A DNA stretch of 64,000 nt from Hydrogenedens sp964549105. GTDB lineage: Bacteria; Hydrogenedentota; Hydrogenedentia; Hydrogenedentales; Hydrogenedentaceae. Location: positions 44,777 to 108,776 of the forward strand of contig CAZJTZ010000009.1 of NCBI GenBank assembly GCA_964549105.1, given 5' to 3'. This document shows positions 35,547 through 44,975 of this stretch, in pieces. Position 1 is the first letter of the stretch, and the number at the start of each line of letters is the position of its first letter. The position numbers and the translations under genes are program-made. Below the pieces are notes generated by a model that was not told the DNA's origin, did no database searches, and was given only the letters and a program-made list of their open reading frames with translations.

Positions 35547-36698
35547 ATGACACATAGAGAAAGAGCACTTGCCGTGTTGAGATATAAGCCGTATGACCGT
35601 TTACCTATAGTCCACTTTGGCTTCTGGAAGGAGACATTGGAAAAATGGGCAGAAGAAGGGCATATTACACGAGAGGAGGCACGGGAATGGGCAGACGGTA
35701 ACCCTGTGGATGAGGTAGTTAGTGAAAAGGTGGGCTTTGATTTTAATTGGTTTTCTGTGTTCCACCCAAACGAACATTTAGACCCCGTGTTTGAGCGAAA
35801 GGTTATAGAGGAACTGCCCGATGGCTCGAGAAAAGTTCAGAATGAAGATGGGGTCATTGTCCTTGAAAAACCGGGTGCCGTTTCTATTCCCGCAGAATTT
35901 GACCATCTATTAAAGACAAGACAAGATTGGGAGGAACATTATCTTCCACGACTGCAATATAACGAAGGTAGGATATTAAAGACGCTTGTTCGCGTAAATG
36001 ATAAAATGATTCCGTTTGGTGAAGGTGGCGAATCATTTCTGCAAAAGAATGAAAGAGATTACCTTTATGGTTTGCATTGTGGTAGTTTAATTGGAAAATT
36101 GCGAAATATTACTGGGGTTGTAGGATTGAGTTATATTTACGCAGAGGACCCGTGTTTATTTAAGGAAATGATTGATACTTATGGTGAACTTTCTTATCAA
36201 AACACAAAGCGTGCCCTCGAAAAGGGTGCGAAGTATGATTTTGCTCATTTTTGGGAGGATATTTGTTATAAAAATGGTCCGTTAGTAATTCCGTCAGTAT
36301 TTGATGAGTTGGTAGGTCCCCATTATAAGCGTATTACAGAGTTGTGCAATAGTTATGGAATAGATATTGTTTCCTTAGATTGTGACGGTTGTATTGACAC
36401 GCTTATCTCAACATGGATTAACAACGGGGTGAATACCATGTTTCCAATGGAGGTAGGAACATGGAACGCAAGTATTGAGCCCTGGCGTAGAAAGTATGGT
36501 AAAGAGTTGCGTGGTGTTGGAAATATGAATAAGATAGCCTTTTTACGGGACAGGGACGCTGTTGACCATGAAATTGAGAGATTGAAACCTTTAATAGAAT
36601 TAGGTGGTTTTATACCCTGTCCTGACCATCGAATTCCTCCTGACGCTACATGGGATAATGTCCGTTATTATTGCGACCGAATGCGTCAATTGTTCTAA
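35547..36698 (+). CDS. Uroporphyrinogen decarboxylase-like (URO-D/MtaA superfamily) protein
   Basis: 383 residues. URO-D fold recognised from THRERALAVLRYKPYDRLPIV (residues 2-22), HFWEDICYKNGPLVIPSVFDELVGPHYKRI (near 233-262), the SLDCDGCIDTLI strand (near 274) and GGFIPCPDHRIPPDATWDNVRYYCDRM at the end. Family members are haem-pathway decarboxylases or corrinoid-dependent methyltransferases; this group, with its N-terminal R-D-R-L-P-pattern, belongs to the poorly defined COG0407 relatives abundant in Hydrogenedentota/Lentisphaerae-like genomes, where they may be methyltransferases. A true HemE is unlikely. AAGGAG precedes the ATG. Convergent with the FAD oxidoreductase, with 10 bp between stops. 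Confidence 0.75.
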   Translation: MTHRERALAVLRYKPYDRLPIVHFGFWKETLEKWAEEGHITREEAREWADGNPVDEVVSEKVGFDFNWFSVFHPNEHLDPVFERKVIEELPDGSRKVQNEDGVIVLEKPGAVSIPAEFDHLLKTRQDWEEHYLPRLQYNEGRILKTLVRVNDKMIPFGEGGESFLQKNERDYLYGLHCGSLIGKLRNITGVVGLSYIYAEDPCLFKEMIDTYGELSYQNTKRALEKGAKYDFAHFWEDICYKNGPLVIPSVFDELVGPHYKRITELCNSYGIDIVSLDCDGCIDTLISTWINNGVNTMFPMEVGTWNASIEPWRRKYGKELRGVGNMNKIAFLRDRDAVDHEIERLKPLIELGGFIPCPDHRIPPDATWDNVRYYCDRMRQLF

Positions 36699-36725
36699 AA
36701 GGGAATAATTATATTTTTCCCTTTT
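36697..36725. terminator. Bidirectional terminator between convergent genes
   Basis: Perfect 9-bp inverted repeat AAAAGGGAA (36697-36705) and TTCCCTTTT (36717-36725) around an AT-rich loop, with U-rich tracts available on both strands. It overlaps the stop of the URO-D-like gene and lies within the last codons of the FAD oxidoreductase gene. It can end transcription from both sides. Confidence 0.55.
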
Positions 36726-38451
36726 GTTCGAGTATTGTATTCTTCCATTGGAGAGGAATACCTTCATTTTCAAGGCTTCTCTGAAATTTTTCTAATTTAT
36801 TTTTGTCATTTTTCAACTGTCTGGGCATAAGTCCATTTTTTAAACAGAATGAGATTGCACAACCTACTGCTTCGCCAATATGCCATTCAACCTGGTGGAG
36901 TCGGTAAGCACCATTAGTGATATGGGTTGTTCCAATATTTTTTGACACAGGTAGCATGTTCTCAATTCGCTGGGGTATTAATGCACCCAGAGGAATCTGG
37001 AAAGGCAATGACTCTACATCAAAATAATTTTTACCATTTGTTCGGGGATGTAAATCTATTCTGTAATAGCCAATACCAACGGTATCAGGGAAGAATTCAG
37101 GGGTTATATAAGGTTTTCCTTTCTGCCATTCTTTTCGGACATCTTTACTGATATGTTGTTCACAAATTGTAAATTCTGCTTTTATTCTGCGTGCCTCGCG
37201 AATATAGGGTCTCATTGCAAAACCGTCTTCTGTGCCTACAACCTCAGGACACAATCGAAGTCCATGCCAGCCTATTTTCCCATCAGGAGCAGGTGCTTCG
37301 TTCTGCAGCCAATAAAACAGGGCAAGACTTAATTCCTTCGCTTTTTTCTCGTGATATAAATCTTGTTCCTTTGCGGAATTTTCTATAATATTCCCCAGAA
37401 AATAATCATTTTGAGGCCAGTTAACAAGGGTAATGCTAAAAGGGATTACTTTGGGGTTATATAAGTTTTTATCTAAAATTTGGCGATAGTTCCACCAGTC
37501 TGATTTGGTTTTGCCTGTGGGGTCGAAAGGCAATGTCCGTTGTTCAAGGGTAATGGGATGCGTTGTAACATAACTGAGTAAAGGTCCTGCCCAGGGTGGG
37601 TCTAATTGAGGCACATAAGAACGCCAGTAGTCATAGTTTGAAGGTTTATCTATTGAGTAGTTTCCCTGTGGGTCGTAGTCCATTGCAAAACACCAGGTAC
37701 ATGCCTGCATGCCTTTCGGGTCTGCTTTTTCAGGGGCATGCGGCTCATTCGTCTCTTTATGCGATTCCATTCCAATTACATACTCAACCTTTCCCAGCGG
37801 GAGCAATTCTCCCGTTTCTGTAGCGTCAATATAAAAGGGTGCTTCCAGGGATATTTCATTTCCCGTTTCTAATGAACGAACTCGAACCCCGGAGAAGTAG
37901 TCCCCCTTCGTTTCTACCTGAACAGGTATGTGCTTTTTTAAGACTGTTAATTTCCTCCCTGCAATGTATGGAGAAAACATATTTTCAATGACCTGGGCAC
38001 AGACTCGGGGTTCATGACATAATCGCGAAACATTACCATTGCCGGGGTTTAATGTGGGGTTTTTCTTATGCTCTTTCAGCAGTGGATAGTAAGTCCGATA
38101 GAAATTGCGAATTTGGTTTCGGAACTGTTTGTACCTTTTGGTAGAACCTACATCTTCTACCCATGGATTTTCATCGGGAGGGACTGCCTGTGATGTCATT
38201 TGTCCCCCTAACCATGAGGTTTCCTCTGTAAGAATAATGGTTAAACCATGTTGTAAAGCCGTCCAGGCACATGCTACCCCACCTATACCCCCTCCAACAA
38301 TAATAATATCCGCTTTTATATGATTTTGCACTTTTCGATTTTTATACATACCCTTTTGTGGGGTATCGGATTGTTTGCCTTCAACTTTTGTTGCTGATAG
38401 GAAAAATAAGGGAAGCCCCCCTATATTAAGAAGAAAATTCCTGCGTTTCAT
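36709..38451 (-). CDS. FAD-dependent oxidoreductase (FAD_oxidored family), exported
   Basis: 580 residues. Twin-arginine-like leader KRRNFLLNIGGLPLFFL; dinucleotide-binding IIIVGGGIGGVACAWTALQHG (residues 50-70), then E(E)TSWLGGQMTSQAVPPDE, the hallmark of the FAD_oxidored family common in planctomycete-type genomes and known from glycan utilisation clusters. Substrate unknown. GAGGTTATATT precedes the ATG. A divergent control region of about 200 bp with an unusual repeat arrangement separates it from the lipoprotein gene at 38650. Confidence 0.8.
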   Translation of the reverse strand: MKRRNFLLNIGGLPLFFLSATKVEGKQSDTPQKGMYKNRKVQNHIKADIIIVGGGIGGVACAWTALQHGLTIILTEETSWLGGQMTSQAVPPDENPWVEDVGSTKRYKQFRNQIRNFYRTYYPLLKEHKKNPTLNPGNGNVSRLCHEPRVCAQVIENMFSPYIAGRKLTVLKKHIPVQVETKGDYFSGVRVRSLETGNEISLEAPFYIDATETGELLPLGKVEYVIGMESHKETNEPHAPEKADPKGMQACTWCFAMDYDPQGNYSIDKPSNYDYWRSYVPQLDPPWAGPLLSYVTTHPITLEQRTLPFDPTGKTKSDWWNYRQILDKNLYNPKVIPFSITLVNWPQNDYFLGNIIENSAKEQDLYHEKKAKELSLALFYWLQNEAPAPDGKIGWHGLRLCPEVVGTEDGFAMRPYIREARRIKAEFTICEQHISKDVRKEWQKGKPYITPEFFPDTVGIGYYRIDLHPRTNGKNYFDVESLPFQIPLGALIPQRIENMLPVSKNIGTTHITNGAYRLHQVEWHIGEAVGCAISFCLKNGLMPRQLKNDKNKLEKFQRSLENEGIPLQWKNTILEQKGKI

Positions 38452-38493
38452 AATATAACCTCGCTAATAGTTTATAATCCATATATTTTCTCT

Positions 38494-38589
38494 ATTATCT
38501 TACACTATCTTACATTATCTTACATAAATTAAAAAATAATGAAACCTATAATTAAAGAAAATAGTCACACTTAAACTTATGTAAGATAA
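38494..38589. repeat. Three 10-bp direct repeats and a 13-bp inverted partner
   Basis: ATTATCTTAC (38494-38503), ACTATCTTAC (38504-38513) and ATTATCTTAC (38514-38523) are in tandem with a 10-bp period. TTATCTTACATAA (38515-38527) reappears as its exact complement TTATGTAAGATAA at 38577-38589. All lie in the spacer of two divergent genes. One helical turn per unit puts all three on the same DNA face, as expected of regulator-binding sites. No name can be given. Confidence 0.55.
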
Positions 38590-38649
38590 GTGTTTTTTAA
38601 TCAAAAAATAAAACAAAAAAAACTAAAAACCAATAGAGGAGGTTTTCAG

Positions 38650-39111
38650 ATGAAGAGATTTATTATTAGTGCTTTTGTAGCGGTAACTGTGATTGCTATG
38701 CTTTCCGTTCTGGGCTGTGCTGGAATGGGCAAAGGTCCGTCAGATGAGGAATTAATTCGTGGTACCATAGACAAAGTCAAAACAGCCCTCGAATCTAAGA
38801 ATTTAGACTTATTAGTGTCTACTTTCGCCGATGATTTTGAGCATCCGGAAGTCGGTGGAAAAGAAGAAGCCCGCCAAATGTTACAGATGGGATTAGAGTC
38901 TGGTTATGCAGATGAAGGCAAAGTTGATTTGTCAAACATGGCAATCAAAATTAATGAAGACGGGACAGCCACAGCATATCCTGTTGATTTGAGTAGTGCT
39001 GCGGGTTCGGTTGCTGTGGAAATTGTATTAAAGAAATATGAAGTAACAAATGAGAAAGGGAAAAAAGTTCCCGCATGGTTAGTTAAGACTCTAAATGTTG
39101 ATGGTCTATAA
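38650..39111 (+). CDS. Small lipoprotein with NTF2-like (SnoaL/DUF4440-type) domain
   Basis: 153 residues from the ATG at 38650 (AGAGGAGG seven bases upstream; upstream in-frame ATGs lack this). The lipobox VLGCAG lies near residue 25. The mature part (EELIRGTIDKVKTALESKNLDLLVSTFADDFEHPEVGGKEEARQMLQ) matches the NTF2-like fold, a small cone-shaped domain with many uses. No catalytic residues are evident. Its terminator is described separately. Confidence 0.75.
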   Translation: MKRFIISAFVAVTVIAMLSVLGCAGMGKGPSDEELIRGTIDKVKTALESKNLDLLVSTFADDFEHPEVGGKEEARQMLQMGLESGYADEGKVDLSNMAIKINEDGTATAYPVDLSSAAGSVAVEIVLKKYEVTNEKGKKVPAWLVKTLNVDGL

Positions 39112-39161
39112 TCATTAAATTTTCTCTCTATTCCTAAAGGTATTTTATACCCTCTGCTTTT

Positions 39162-39201
39162 ATACCCGGTGGTCTTTCAATATGACTGCCGGGTATGTTT
39201 T
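39162..39201 (+). terminator. Rho-independent terminator of the lipoprotein gene
   Basis: A 13-bp hairpin: the left arm begins ATACCCGG at 39162, and the right arm ends CCGGGTAT at 39196, with two G-T wobbles and a 9-nt loop, followed by GTTTT. It ends about 50 bp past the stop codon at 39111. Confidence 0.7.
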
Positions 39202-39234
39202 AAAAAATATATGAAAAAAGATTTTGATTTTGGA

Positions 39235-39240
39235 TATAAT
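39235..39240 (+). promoter_or_regulatory. Possible -10 element of rimO
   Basis: Perfect TATAAT at 39235-39240, 52 bp before the rimO start. The -35 (TGAAAA at 39212-39217) is poor. Confidence 0.4.
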
Positions 39241-39291
39241 ATTTTCTCATTAATTTTATAATTGTAAAAAGTTTGTGGGTAAACTGAATAG

Positions 39292-40719
39292 ATGGCAACA
39301 GAAAAGAAAAGAAAAAGGGTAGGAATTGTTACTTTAGGGTGTGATAAAAACACAGTAGATAGCGAATATTTAGCAGGATTATTAGAAGATTTAGGGTATG
39401 AGGTTATTGCGTTAGAGGATTTTAATCCTGATGAAGAATTTGAAGTGATTTTACTGAATACCTGTGGTTTTATACTGGATGCGAAGAAGCAGTCTATTGA
39501 TGCTATTGCTGAAATAGCAGAAAGCAAGAGAACGAAAGGTAATCCCAGAAAATTCTTTGTTCTGGGTTGTTTGGTTCAGCGGTATCCAGATGAGGTGTGG
39601 AAGAAATTTCCAGAGATTGATGGGCTTGTAGGGGTGGGTCAGTTGGAAACATTGGTGAAATATGTGCAAGATGAAAAAACTCCGCGTAAAGACAAGTTTT
39701 GTTGCCTACAAAAACCTGTTGTTAATATCAAACAATATATTCATAGGAAAATTATTACTCCTCGTCCTTATTCGTTCTTAAAAATTGCTGATGGTTGCAA
39801 CCATAGGTGTTCTTTCTGTGCTATCCCGAGAATTAAAGGTCCCTATCATTCTGTCCCGATGGAGATTGTATTGCAAGAAGGTGAATATTTATTAAAGAAT
39901 GGTATCAAAGAACTTAATTTAATAGCTCAGGATATTACTCGTTATGGTCGCGATTTGAAAAAAGGTTACGGGTTGCCTGAATTAATAAAGGAACTTGCCC
40001 AGTTAAAAGGCGATTTCTGGATACGCTGTTTGTATAGCTTGCCTGCGGGCATAACGAAAAAGTTTTTACAGGAGGTTGGAACAGAACCGAAAGTAGTGCA
40101 TTATTTGGATATGCCCATTCAGCATATAGACAAAAAGTTGCTTAAATTGATGAATAGACCTCGTTATGATATGGATATAACGGACCTGATATGGCACATT
40201 CGTAGACTTATACCTGATGTTGTGCTGCGGACAACGGTCATATTAGGTTTTCCCGGTGAATCTTACAGGGCTTTTCAAGAACTTGTGGAGATAGTGGAAC
40301 AAGTTCGGTTTGAACGATTGGGTGCGTTTATGTTCTCGCCGGAAGAAGATACCCCTGCAATGGATATGCCTCGTAAGGTGGGCAAATTGATTGCGGAACG
40401 ACGCTATCATATCCTTATGGAGACTCAGGCAGAAATATCGTATGAATTTAATAAAAGCCGTGTAGGAAAGGAATATAAAGTCCTTGTAGAAGATTATGAT
40501 GTAGAGAAGAAACTCTGGGTAGGTAGGTCTTATGCAGAGGCACCCGAAGTAGATGGGATTATCTGGATACATTCGCAGAAACCATTACAGGTAGGAGAAT
40601 TTTATCCAGTGAAGATAACCGAAGCAGAAATATATGACCTGTATGGGGAATGCGAGCAGATGCCTATGTCTGGTGGCGAAGGGAATAATAAGAGTGTAGA
40701 ACAAAACAGAAGTATATAA
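39292..40719 (+). CDS. rimO: Ribosomal protein S12 methylthiotransferase RimO
   Basis: 475 residues. The N-terminal UPF0004 domain shows TLGCDKNTVDSEY, LLNTCGF and LGCLVQRYPDE, the pattern that separates RimO from MiaB. Radical SAM motif GCNHRCSFCAIPRIKG (residues about 166-181, CxxxCxxC); NLIAQDITRYGRDL is the RimO-typical AQDTTRYG block. C-terminal TRAM domain present. RimO methylthiolates Asp88 of ribosomal protein S12. The last 20 residues (GECEQMPMSGGEGNNKSVEQNRS) are a non-conserved tail. Confidence 0.93.
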   Translation: MATEKKRKRVGIVTLGCDKNTVDSEYLAGLLEDLGYEVIALEDFNPDEEFEVILLNTCGFILDAKKQSIDAIAEIAESKRTKGNPRKFFVLGCLVQRYPDEVWKKFPEIDGLVGVGQLETLVKYVQDEKTPRKDKFCCLQKPVVNIKQYIHRKIITPRPYSFLKIADGCNHRCSFCAIPRIKGPYHSVPMEIVLQEGEYLLKNGIKELNLIAQDITRYGRDLKKGYGLPELIKELAQLKGDFWIRCLYSLPAGITKKFLQEVGTEPKVVHYLDMPIQHIDKKLLKLMNRPRYDMDITDLIWHIRRLIPDVVLRTTVILGFPGESYRAFQELVEIVEQVRFERLGAFMFSPEEDTPAMDMPRKVGKLIAERRYHILMETQAEISYEFNKSRVGKEYKVLVEDYDVEKKLWVGRSYAEAPEVDGIIWIHSQKPLQVGEFYPVKITEAEIYDLYGECEQMPMSGGEGNNKSVEQNRSI

Positions 40720-40760
40720 ATAAAATCACTACTATCCGATAAAAGTTTAAGCACCAATTT

Positions 40761-40883
40761 CCCACGAATTAAGTAATATGTAGAAAAATCTGGAAAATGT
40801 GTTTTAGATATTACAATAATTTAATATAGAAGAGTAGTAAAACTTTTTATTTATTTTTTAGAAGAACTGGGTATCAATAGAGT
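40761..40883 (+). repeat. 123-bp dispersed repeat, copy A
   Basis: Begins CCCACGAATTAAGTAA and ends GTATCAATAGAGT. The reverse complement of 50272-50394 aligns over the full 123 bp without gaps; I count 12 mismatches, most of them transitions (about 90% identity). It has no ORF. It ends exactly where the element at 40884 begins. The spacer 40720-41232 otherwise contains no gene. Confidence 0.8.
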
Positions 40884-41024
40884 GGGGCTGTCTAAAAAGT
40901 CCTTTTTTGAAAAATTTATGCGAGAAATCAGTATCTTTTTATATTGATATATGATTGCCTTTAACTGCTTTTGTAGGTTTTTGAACCACCAAAATCGGCT
41001 CAAATTAACTTTTTAGACAACGCC
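40884..41024. mobile_element. MITE-like element, 141 bp
   Basis: Terminal inverted repeats GGGGCTGTCTAAAAAGTC (40884-40901) and the complement of AACTTTTTAGACAACGCC (41007-41024) match at 14 of 18 positions. The interior of about 105 bp has no coding capacity. TIRs beginning GGGG(C/T)TGTCTAAAAAGT occur at the ends of several transposase-encoding IS families, so this is probably a non-autonomous derivative. No transposase of that type is in the window. No clear target duplication is visible. Confidence 0.65.
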
Positions 41025-41164
41025 TTATATCGTAAAAGATTATGTATTGTTTATTGCAAAACCAATAATATTTATTCAAATCTTTTAGCGGACAACAATA
41101 ATCCGTTTATAAAATACACAATTTATATGTATTCAGAGGATATCTATAGTTTTATAAAAAATAA

Positions 41165-41199
41165 TTAGCCCCAATTTACTACTCGAAATTGGGGCTAAT
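41165..41199 (-). terminator. Terminator of the ThuA-HEAT gene
   Basis: Perfect 13-bp stem TTAGCCCCAATTT (41165-41177) and AAATTGGGGCTAA (41186-41198), extended by an A-T pair. On the minus strand it is followed by a T-rich run (complement of 41150-41164). It lies about 35 bp downstream of the gene's stop codon. One of the strongest hairpins in the window. Confidence 0.75.
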
Positions 41200-41232
41200 A
41201 TAAAGATATGTAATGTATATTTTAATTCTGGG

Positions 41233-44200
41233 CTATTGGGGGAATAGAGAAACCTTTAGTTTGGGTTCAAAGGGTGAGCCGTCGAGATTGCGGATTCGTG
41301 CACAAAATTCCCATTCTCCGCTGCCCTGACGAATTTTTGCAAGGATATGATTCCAACCTTGTTTCAAATGAATAGGAACTGTATCTTCATCGGGAACACA
41401 TGCACGATTTGCATTTTTTCCGAATACCTTGTTTCTATTGACCCAAATTCGAACACCATCATCACTGCCGATAAGCAGGTTTGCATCTAATTCTGTATCA
41501 CTCCATATATAGGTTCGCAGGTAAGCAACGCGATTGTCACCACCTAATATTTTGTGGAGTTCAACGACCATAGGTTTATTGGGATTGGTTCCTGGGGACG
41601 CAGGTTTCCAGACAACTTTTGCCTCTTCTTCCGGCTTTTCCGGTGGGAAAGAAAATTCATACAGCATATTTGTATTTATTTCTTCATTTACATAAGGACC
41701 CGAAACCATCCAGGCTGTTATGAAATCCTCAAATTTAGGTAAGATTTCTAATGTCTGCTGTGCTTCCTGTTTTATGATGTCCATCTGGCTTTGTGCAATA
41801 ACCTTTTGGAGAGCAGGAACAACTATATCAGGTGCAATTCCAAGCAACATTTTTGACAATTTGACGGTTGCGACTTCTGCCTCTCCTCTGACCTGGTCAT
41901 TATCAAGGAATTTTACCACAGTGGCTAATGCCTCTGGATAGTAGGTATTTTGCAAAGCACCAATGACACCTTTTAGCACTTCGGGAGTAGTCGCCATATT
42001 GATAGCATCATTGTATAGATTTGTCCTTTTTTCAGGGGAAAGGTCTGGACTGTTTCCTGACAATTGAATCACCCCGGCAAGTGCCTGACGACGAATAGCA
42101 TCATTATTTGTCGTTTTCGCCAGTTCTAACATAGCATCCATTGGTGCTGCATTTTGCCAATTAGATAGGCAGCGGATTATAACCTCTTTTATGGAGTCTT
42201 CAGATTCACGGAGATAAGTCAGAAGCAAAGGCAAGGAACTATCCGCTTTCCTTGCCGCAATTTTCTCTATTGCCATTTTCTTTACAGACTCGGAAGGATT
42301 GAGTTCCAGAACAGCAGCCATCCGTTGAATTGCTTCGTCATCAGAAAGTTTGGTCTTTTGTGCTAAATTGATTGTTGTTTCAAGCAATTTATCGCGTTGA
42401 GGCAGTTGTGGATTTGCACGAGCAAAATCGAGAAGGAACGGAACAGGTGTATCATCAGACCATTCATTTAACGCTTCCAGAACAGCATTCAAAAGTTCAG
42501 GTGCCGTGTTTGCATTAATGAGTGACTTAATTTTCTCCAATCCTGCGGGATTTCCCGAGCGAGCAAGAACACGAAGTAGAACGGTTTGCACGGGCAAAGC
42601 GGGTTTTGTGTCCAGCATTGCCGATAGGCTTCCCAATCGTTTTTCAGTTTCTTCGGGATTTAGTAATACTATTTTCAAAATAAGTTCTTCAAATAGTTTT
42701 CGCTCTTCATCGGAACCTGCATTGGGTAACAGTTGCAATACTGTATCAAATATCTCGGTTTTTGGCTGTTCAATCAGGCTCTTTATAGCGGCTATTCTGC
42801 ATTCGAGGTCTGTATCCCCGGCAGATTGAAGAATAACAGGTTCACTTCCCGGAACCCTTCTATCTGCAACCAACGGTAAAAGCAATTTTTTTAGAGCAGG
42901 TTCTACATCGGTTTTTTTCAATATATTTAGCATTTCCTGTCCTACTTCCTCGCCGGGCATAGTTGACAAACTCGTCTTTGCCAGTTCTGCTTCTGTTCCT
43001 TCGCCAAGTGCTTTCTGGACAAGTATCTGGATTTCAGACTTACCGCCCAACATACCTAAGGCTCGTATACTGGCTTCACGAACAGATACATTTTCACTAC
43101 TCATGCTTTCCACGATATATGGTAGAATTTCTTTCTTATTTTGTGAGGCAAACAAATCAATAAACTGCACCTGATTTTCTGCTGGTAGGAAGGCTACCTC
43201 TTTGCACACTACATTCAGAAGGACTTTTTTATCTTTGATTAGGGGACAGGCAGCAATTGCCAGACGGACAAAGTTAGGGTCAGGGTCGCTGAATGATTTT
43301 ACAATTGCTTTTGCCCCTTCTTCCTCCGAAAATTGGGCTAAACTGCGAATAGAGGCTATTCGTAGTGAAGAAGGCAGTGTGTTGTCCGCAGACAAACTAC
43401 GGACAACATCTAAAGCATCTGAGGATTTCTTTTCCTTTAAAATTTGATTAGCACAGGAGAGGGTATATTCAGTTAATTTTAAGCGGGCAGGCTCGATGGC
43501 TTGTGTCCGTGCTGTCCAGAGTGCAGAAAGGGCACTTTCCTTACCCATTCTATCCAGGGCAGCACCTGCGGCAACTACTGTGTCGGGGTCGCTATCTTTC
43601 AAGAACATAGCAACTGTTGGTATGGATTTTAAATCCTTTCTTAAACCAATAGAGGTTAAAATCCCAATCCGTGCTTTTCCCTCTGTTGTCTGCAAAGCAT
43701 TGCGTAAGACACGAATAGACTGTTCTCCCGGAATTCTTTCAAGTGCATATCGGGCAGAATCAAATAGTTCGGGTTTGTTCAATAAATCAGCCAAAACAGG
43801 CACAGACGCTTCTGAACCTATTTCCCCTAATTTTGAACAGATATATGATTTCGCATCAATTGTTGCATCGGAAAGTAAAAATTTAATCATCTCTTTTTCA
43901 CAATTTTCTAATGGCCTGTTATCTGAGGTCATTACACGCAGATACTCATTGATTTGCGTTATTGTTGCACGGCTATCCAAAGCATGAAATCCTTTAATTC
44001 GTTCAAGCAATTCTGAAAGGGGTATATACCGATATTCTTCCCAAAGTCTAGTTTCATAAGGACTGGGAAAATCTTCTGGGACTGCTTGTGTTACTTTTCC
44101 TGTGGCACACCATTCTGCACCGCGTTGAAGCGTTGTAATAAACCCTGCACATCGTAGAGCCACTGGGACATCTTCCTGTGGATGACCTAATGCTGTCTGG

Positions 44201-44940
44201 AATATTCTCCCCTTGCCATATTGGACTGTGAACAGAATAGGTTCATGTTCGCCTGTCCCCTTTTGTGCAGGGTCGGCATAAGCAGTGGCAAGGATAGTCA
44301 GATTTTCTGCAGGTCCCCGTAATTGGCTATATAGTTCATCCTTTGTATGTAACCATACAGGAGGAAGTCCGCGGGTGATGGGATGGTTACGATCGCGAAT
44401 AATGACCTGAAAGGTATGTTGCGGTCCATGCGCTCCTGCAATCCCTGGTGTATTATCCTGCACAACCTTACCATCGCGCCAACGAATATAGGGACCCCAA
44501 CGCTCATCACGATTGCCCCAACCACCAAGGCCAATAATCTTATTGAATTCTTTCCATTCAGGAAAGGCATTATTTGCGGCATGATAAATAACAACGCCAC
44601 CGCCATTTTCCACATAAGAGACAAAGGCTTGCTGAACAGGTTCGGGCCAGAGGTCGCCATTGTAATCCAGAACAACAACCTGATATTTCTGAAACTCAGG
44701 GTTGAATGTAGAAAAGTCTCCACCTTGCGGGGGAGTTTGAATAACATCTACTTGAAAAAGTCCTGTCTTTTCAAGGGCTTCTTTTAAGATTGGGAAACTA
44801 ATATCCCAACGGTGATTGTTCTGACCCGTAATAAGAAGTGCTTTCAGGCTGGGTTCTGCCATAATTGCGTTTGACACAAATATTCCAAAAAGTCCCAGCA
44901 ACACTATGCAAATCGCAATCTTTTTATACCAATAATTCAT
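41233..44940 (-). CDS. Secreted ThuA - HEAT-repeat protein
   Basis: 1235 residues from the ATG at 44940 (GGAGG eight bases upstream; a start five codons earlier would overlap the Shine-Dalgarno itself). Signal peptide (KKIAICIVLLGLFGIFVSNAIMA). Residues about 30-290 are a ThuA-like domain (LLITGQNNHRWDISFPIL, VVIYHAANNAFPEWKEFNKIIGLGGWG, LYSQLRGP, GKGRIFQTALGH). A very long run of HEAT/PBS-lyase-type repeats (about 350-1070) follows, then a C-terminal beta-rich domain with WMVSGPY and SDDGVRIWVN, similar to PA14-like or carbohydrate-binding ends. ThuA enzymes act on trehalose/sugar catabolism; the long HEAT solenoid suggests a scaffold. The Gfo/Idh/MocA gene directly upstream is a usual partner. 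Confidence 0.82.
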   Translation of the reverse strand: MNYWYKKIAICIVLLGLFGIFVSNAIMAEPSLKALLITGQNNHRWDISFPILKEALEKTGLFQVDVIQTPPQGGDFSTFNPEFQKYQVVVLDYNGDLWPEPVQQAFVSYVENGGGVVIYHAANNAFPEWKEFNKIIGLGGWGNRDERWGPYIRWRDGKVVQDNTPGIAGAHGPQHTFQVIIRDRNHPITRGLPPVWLHTKDELYSQLRGPAENLTILATAYADPAQKGTGEHEPILFTVQYGKGRIFQTALGHPQEDVPVALRCAGFITTLQRGAEWCATGKVTQAVPEDFPSPYETRLWEEYRYIPLSELLERIKGFHALDSRATITQINEYLRVMTSDNRPLENCEKEMIKFLLSDATIDAKSYICSKLGEIGSEASVPVLADLLNKPELFDSARYALERIPGEQSIRVLRNALQTTEGKARIGILTSIGLRKDLKSIPTVAMFLKDSDPDTVVAAGAALDRMGKESALSALWTARTQAIEPARLKLTEYTLSCANQILKEKKSSDALDVVRSLSADNTLPSSLRIASIRSLAQFSEEEGAKAIVKSFSDPDPNFVRLAIAACPLIKDKKVLLNVVCKEVAFLPAENQVQFIDLFASQNKKEILPYIVESMSSENVSVREASIRALGMLGGKSEIQILVQKALGEGTEAELAKTSLSTMPGEEVGQEMLNILKKTDVEPALKKLLLPLVADRRVPGSEPVILQSAGDTDLECRIAAIKSLIEQPKTEIFDTVLQLLPNAGSDEERKLFEELILKIVLLNPEETEKRLGSLSAMLDTKPALPVQTVLLRVLARSGNPAGLEKIKSLINANTAPELLNAVLEALNEWSDDTPVPFLLDFARANPQLPQRDKLLETTINLAQKTKLSDDEAIQRMAAVLELNPSESVKKMAIEKIAARKADSSLPLLLTYLRESEDSIKEVIIRCLSNWQNAAPMDAMLELAKTTNNDAIRRQALAGVIQLSGNSPDLSPEKRTNLYNDAINMATTPEVLKGVIGALQNTYYPEALATVVKFLDNDQVRGEAEVATVKLSKMLLGIAPDIVVPALQKVIAQSQMDIIKQEAQQTLEILPKFEDFITAWMVSGPYVNEEINTNMLYEFSFPPEKPEEEAKVVWKPASPGTNPNKPMVVELHKILGGDNRVAYLRTYIWSDTELDANLLIGSDDGVRIWVNRNKVFGKNANRACVPDEDTVPIHLKQGWNHILAKIRQGSGEWEFCARIRNLDGSPFEPKLKVSLFPQ

Positions 44941-44975
44941 ACATATATCCTCCATAAAAATTTATTTCTTAGTGA

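Noticed and set aside
43496..43987. 163-codon plus-strand ORF
   Set aside because: Opposite strand of the HEAT-repeat coding sequence; composition is that of a shadow frame.
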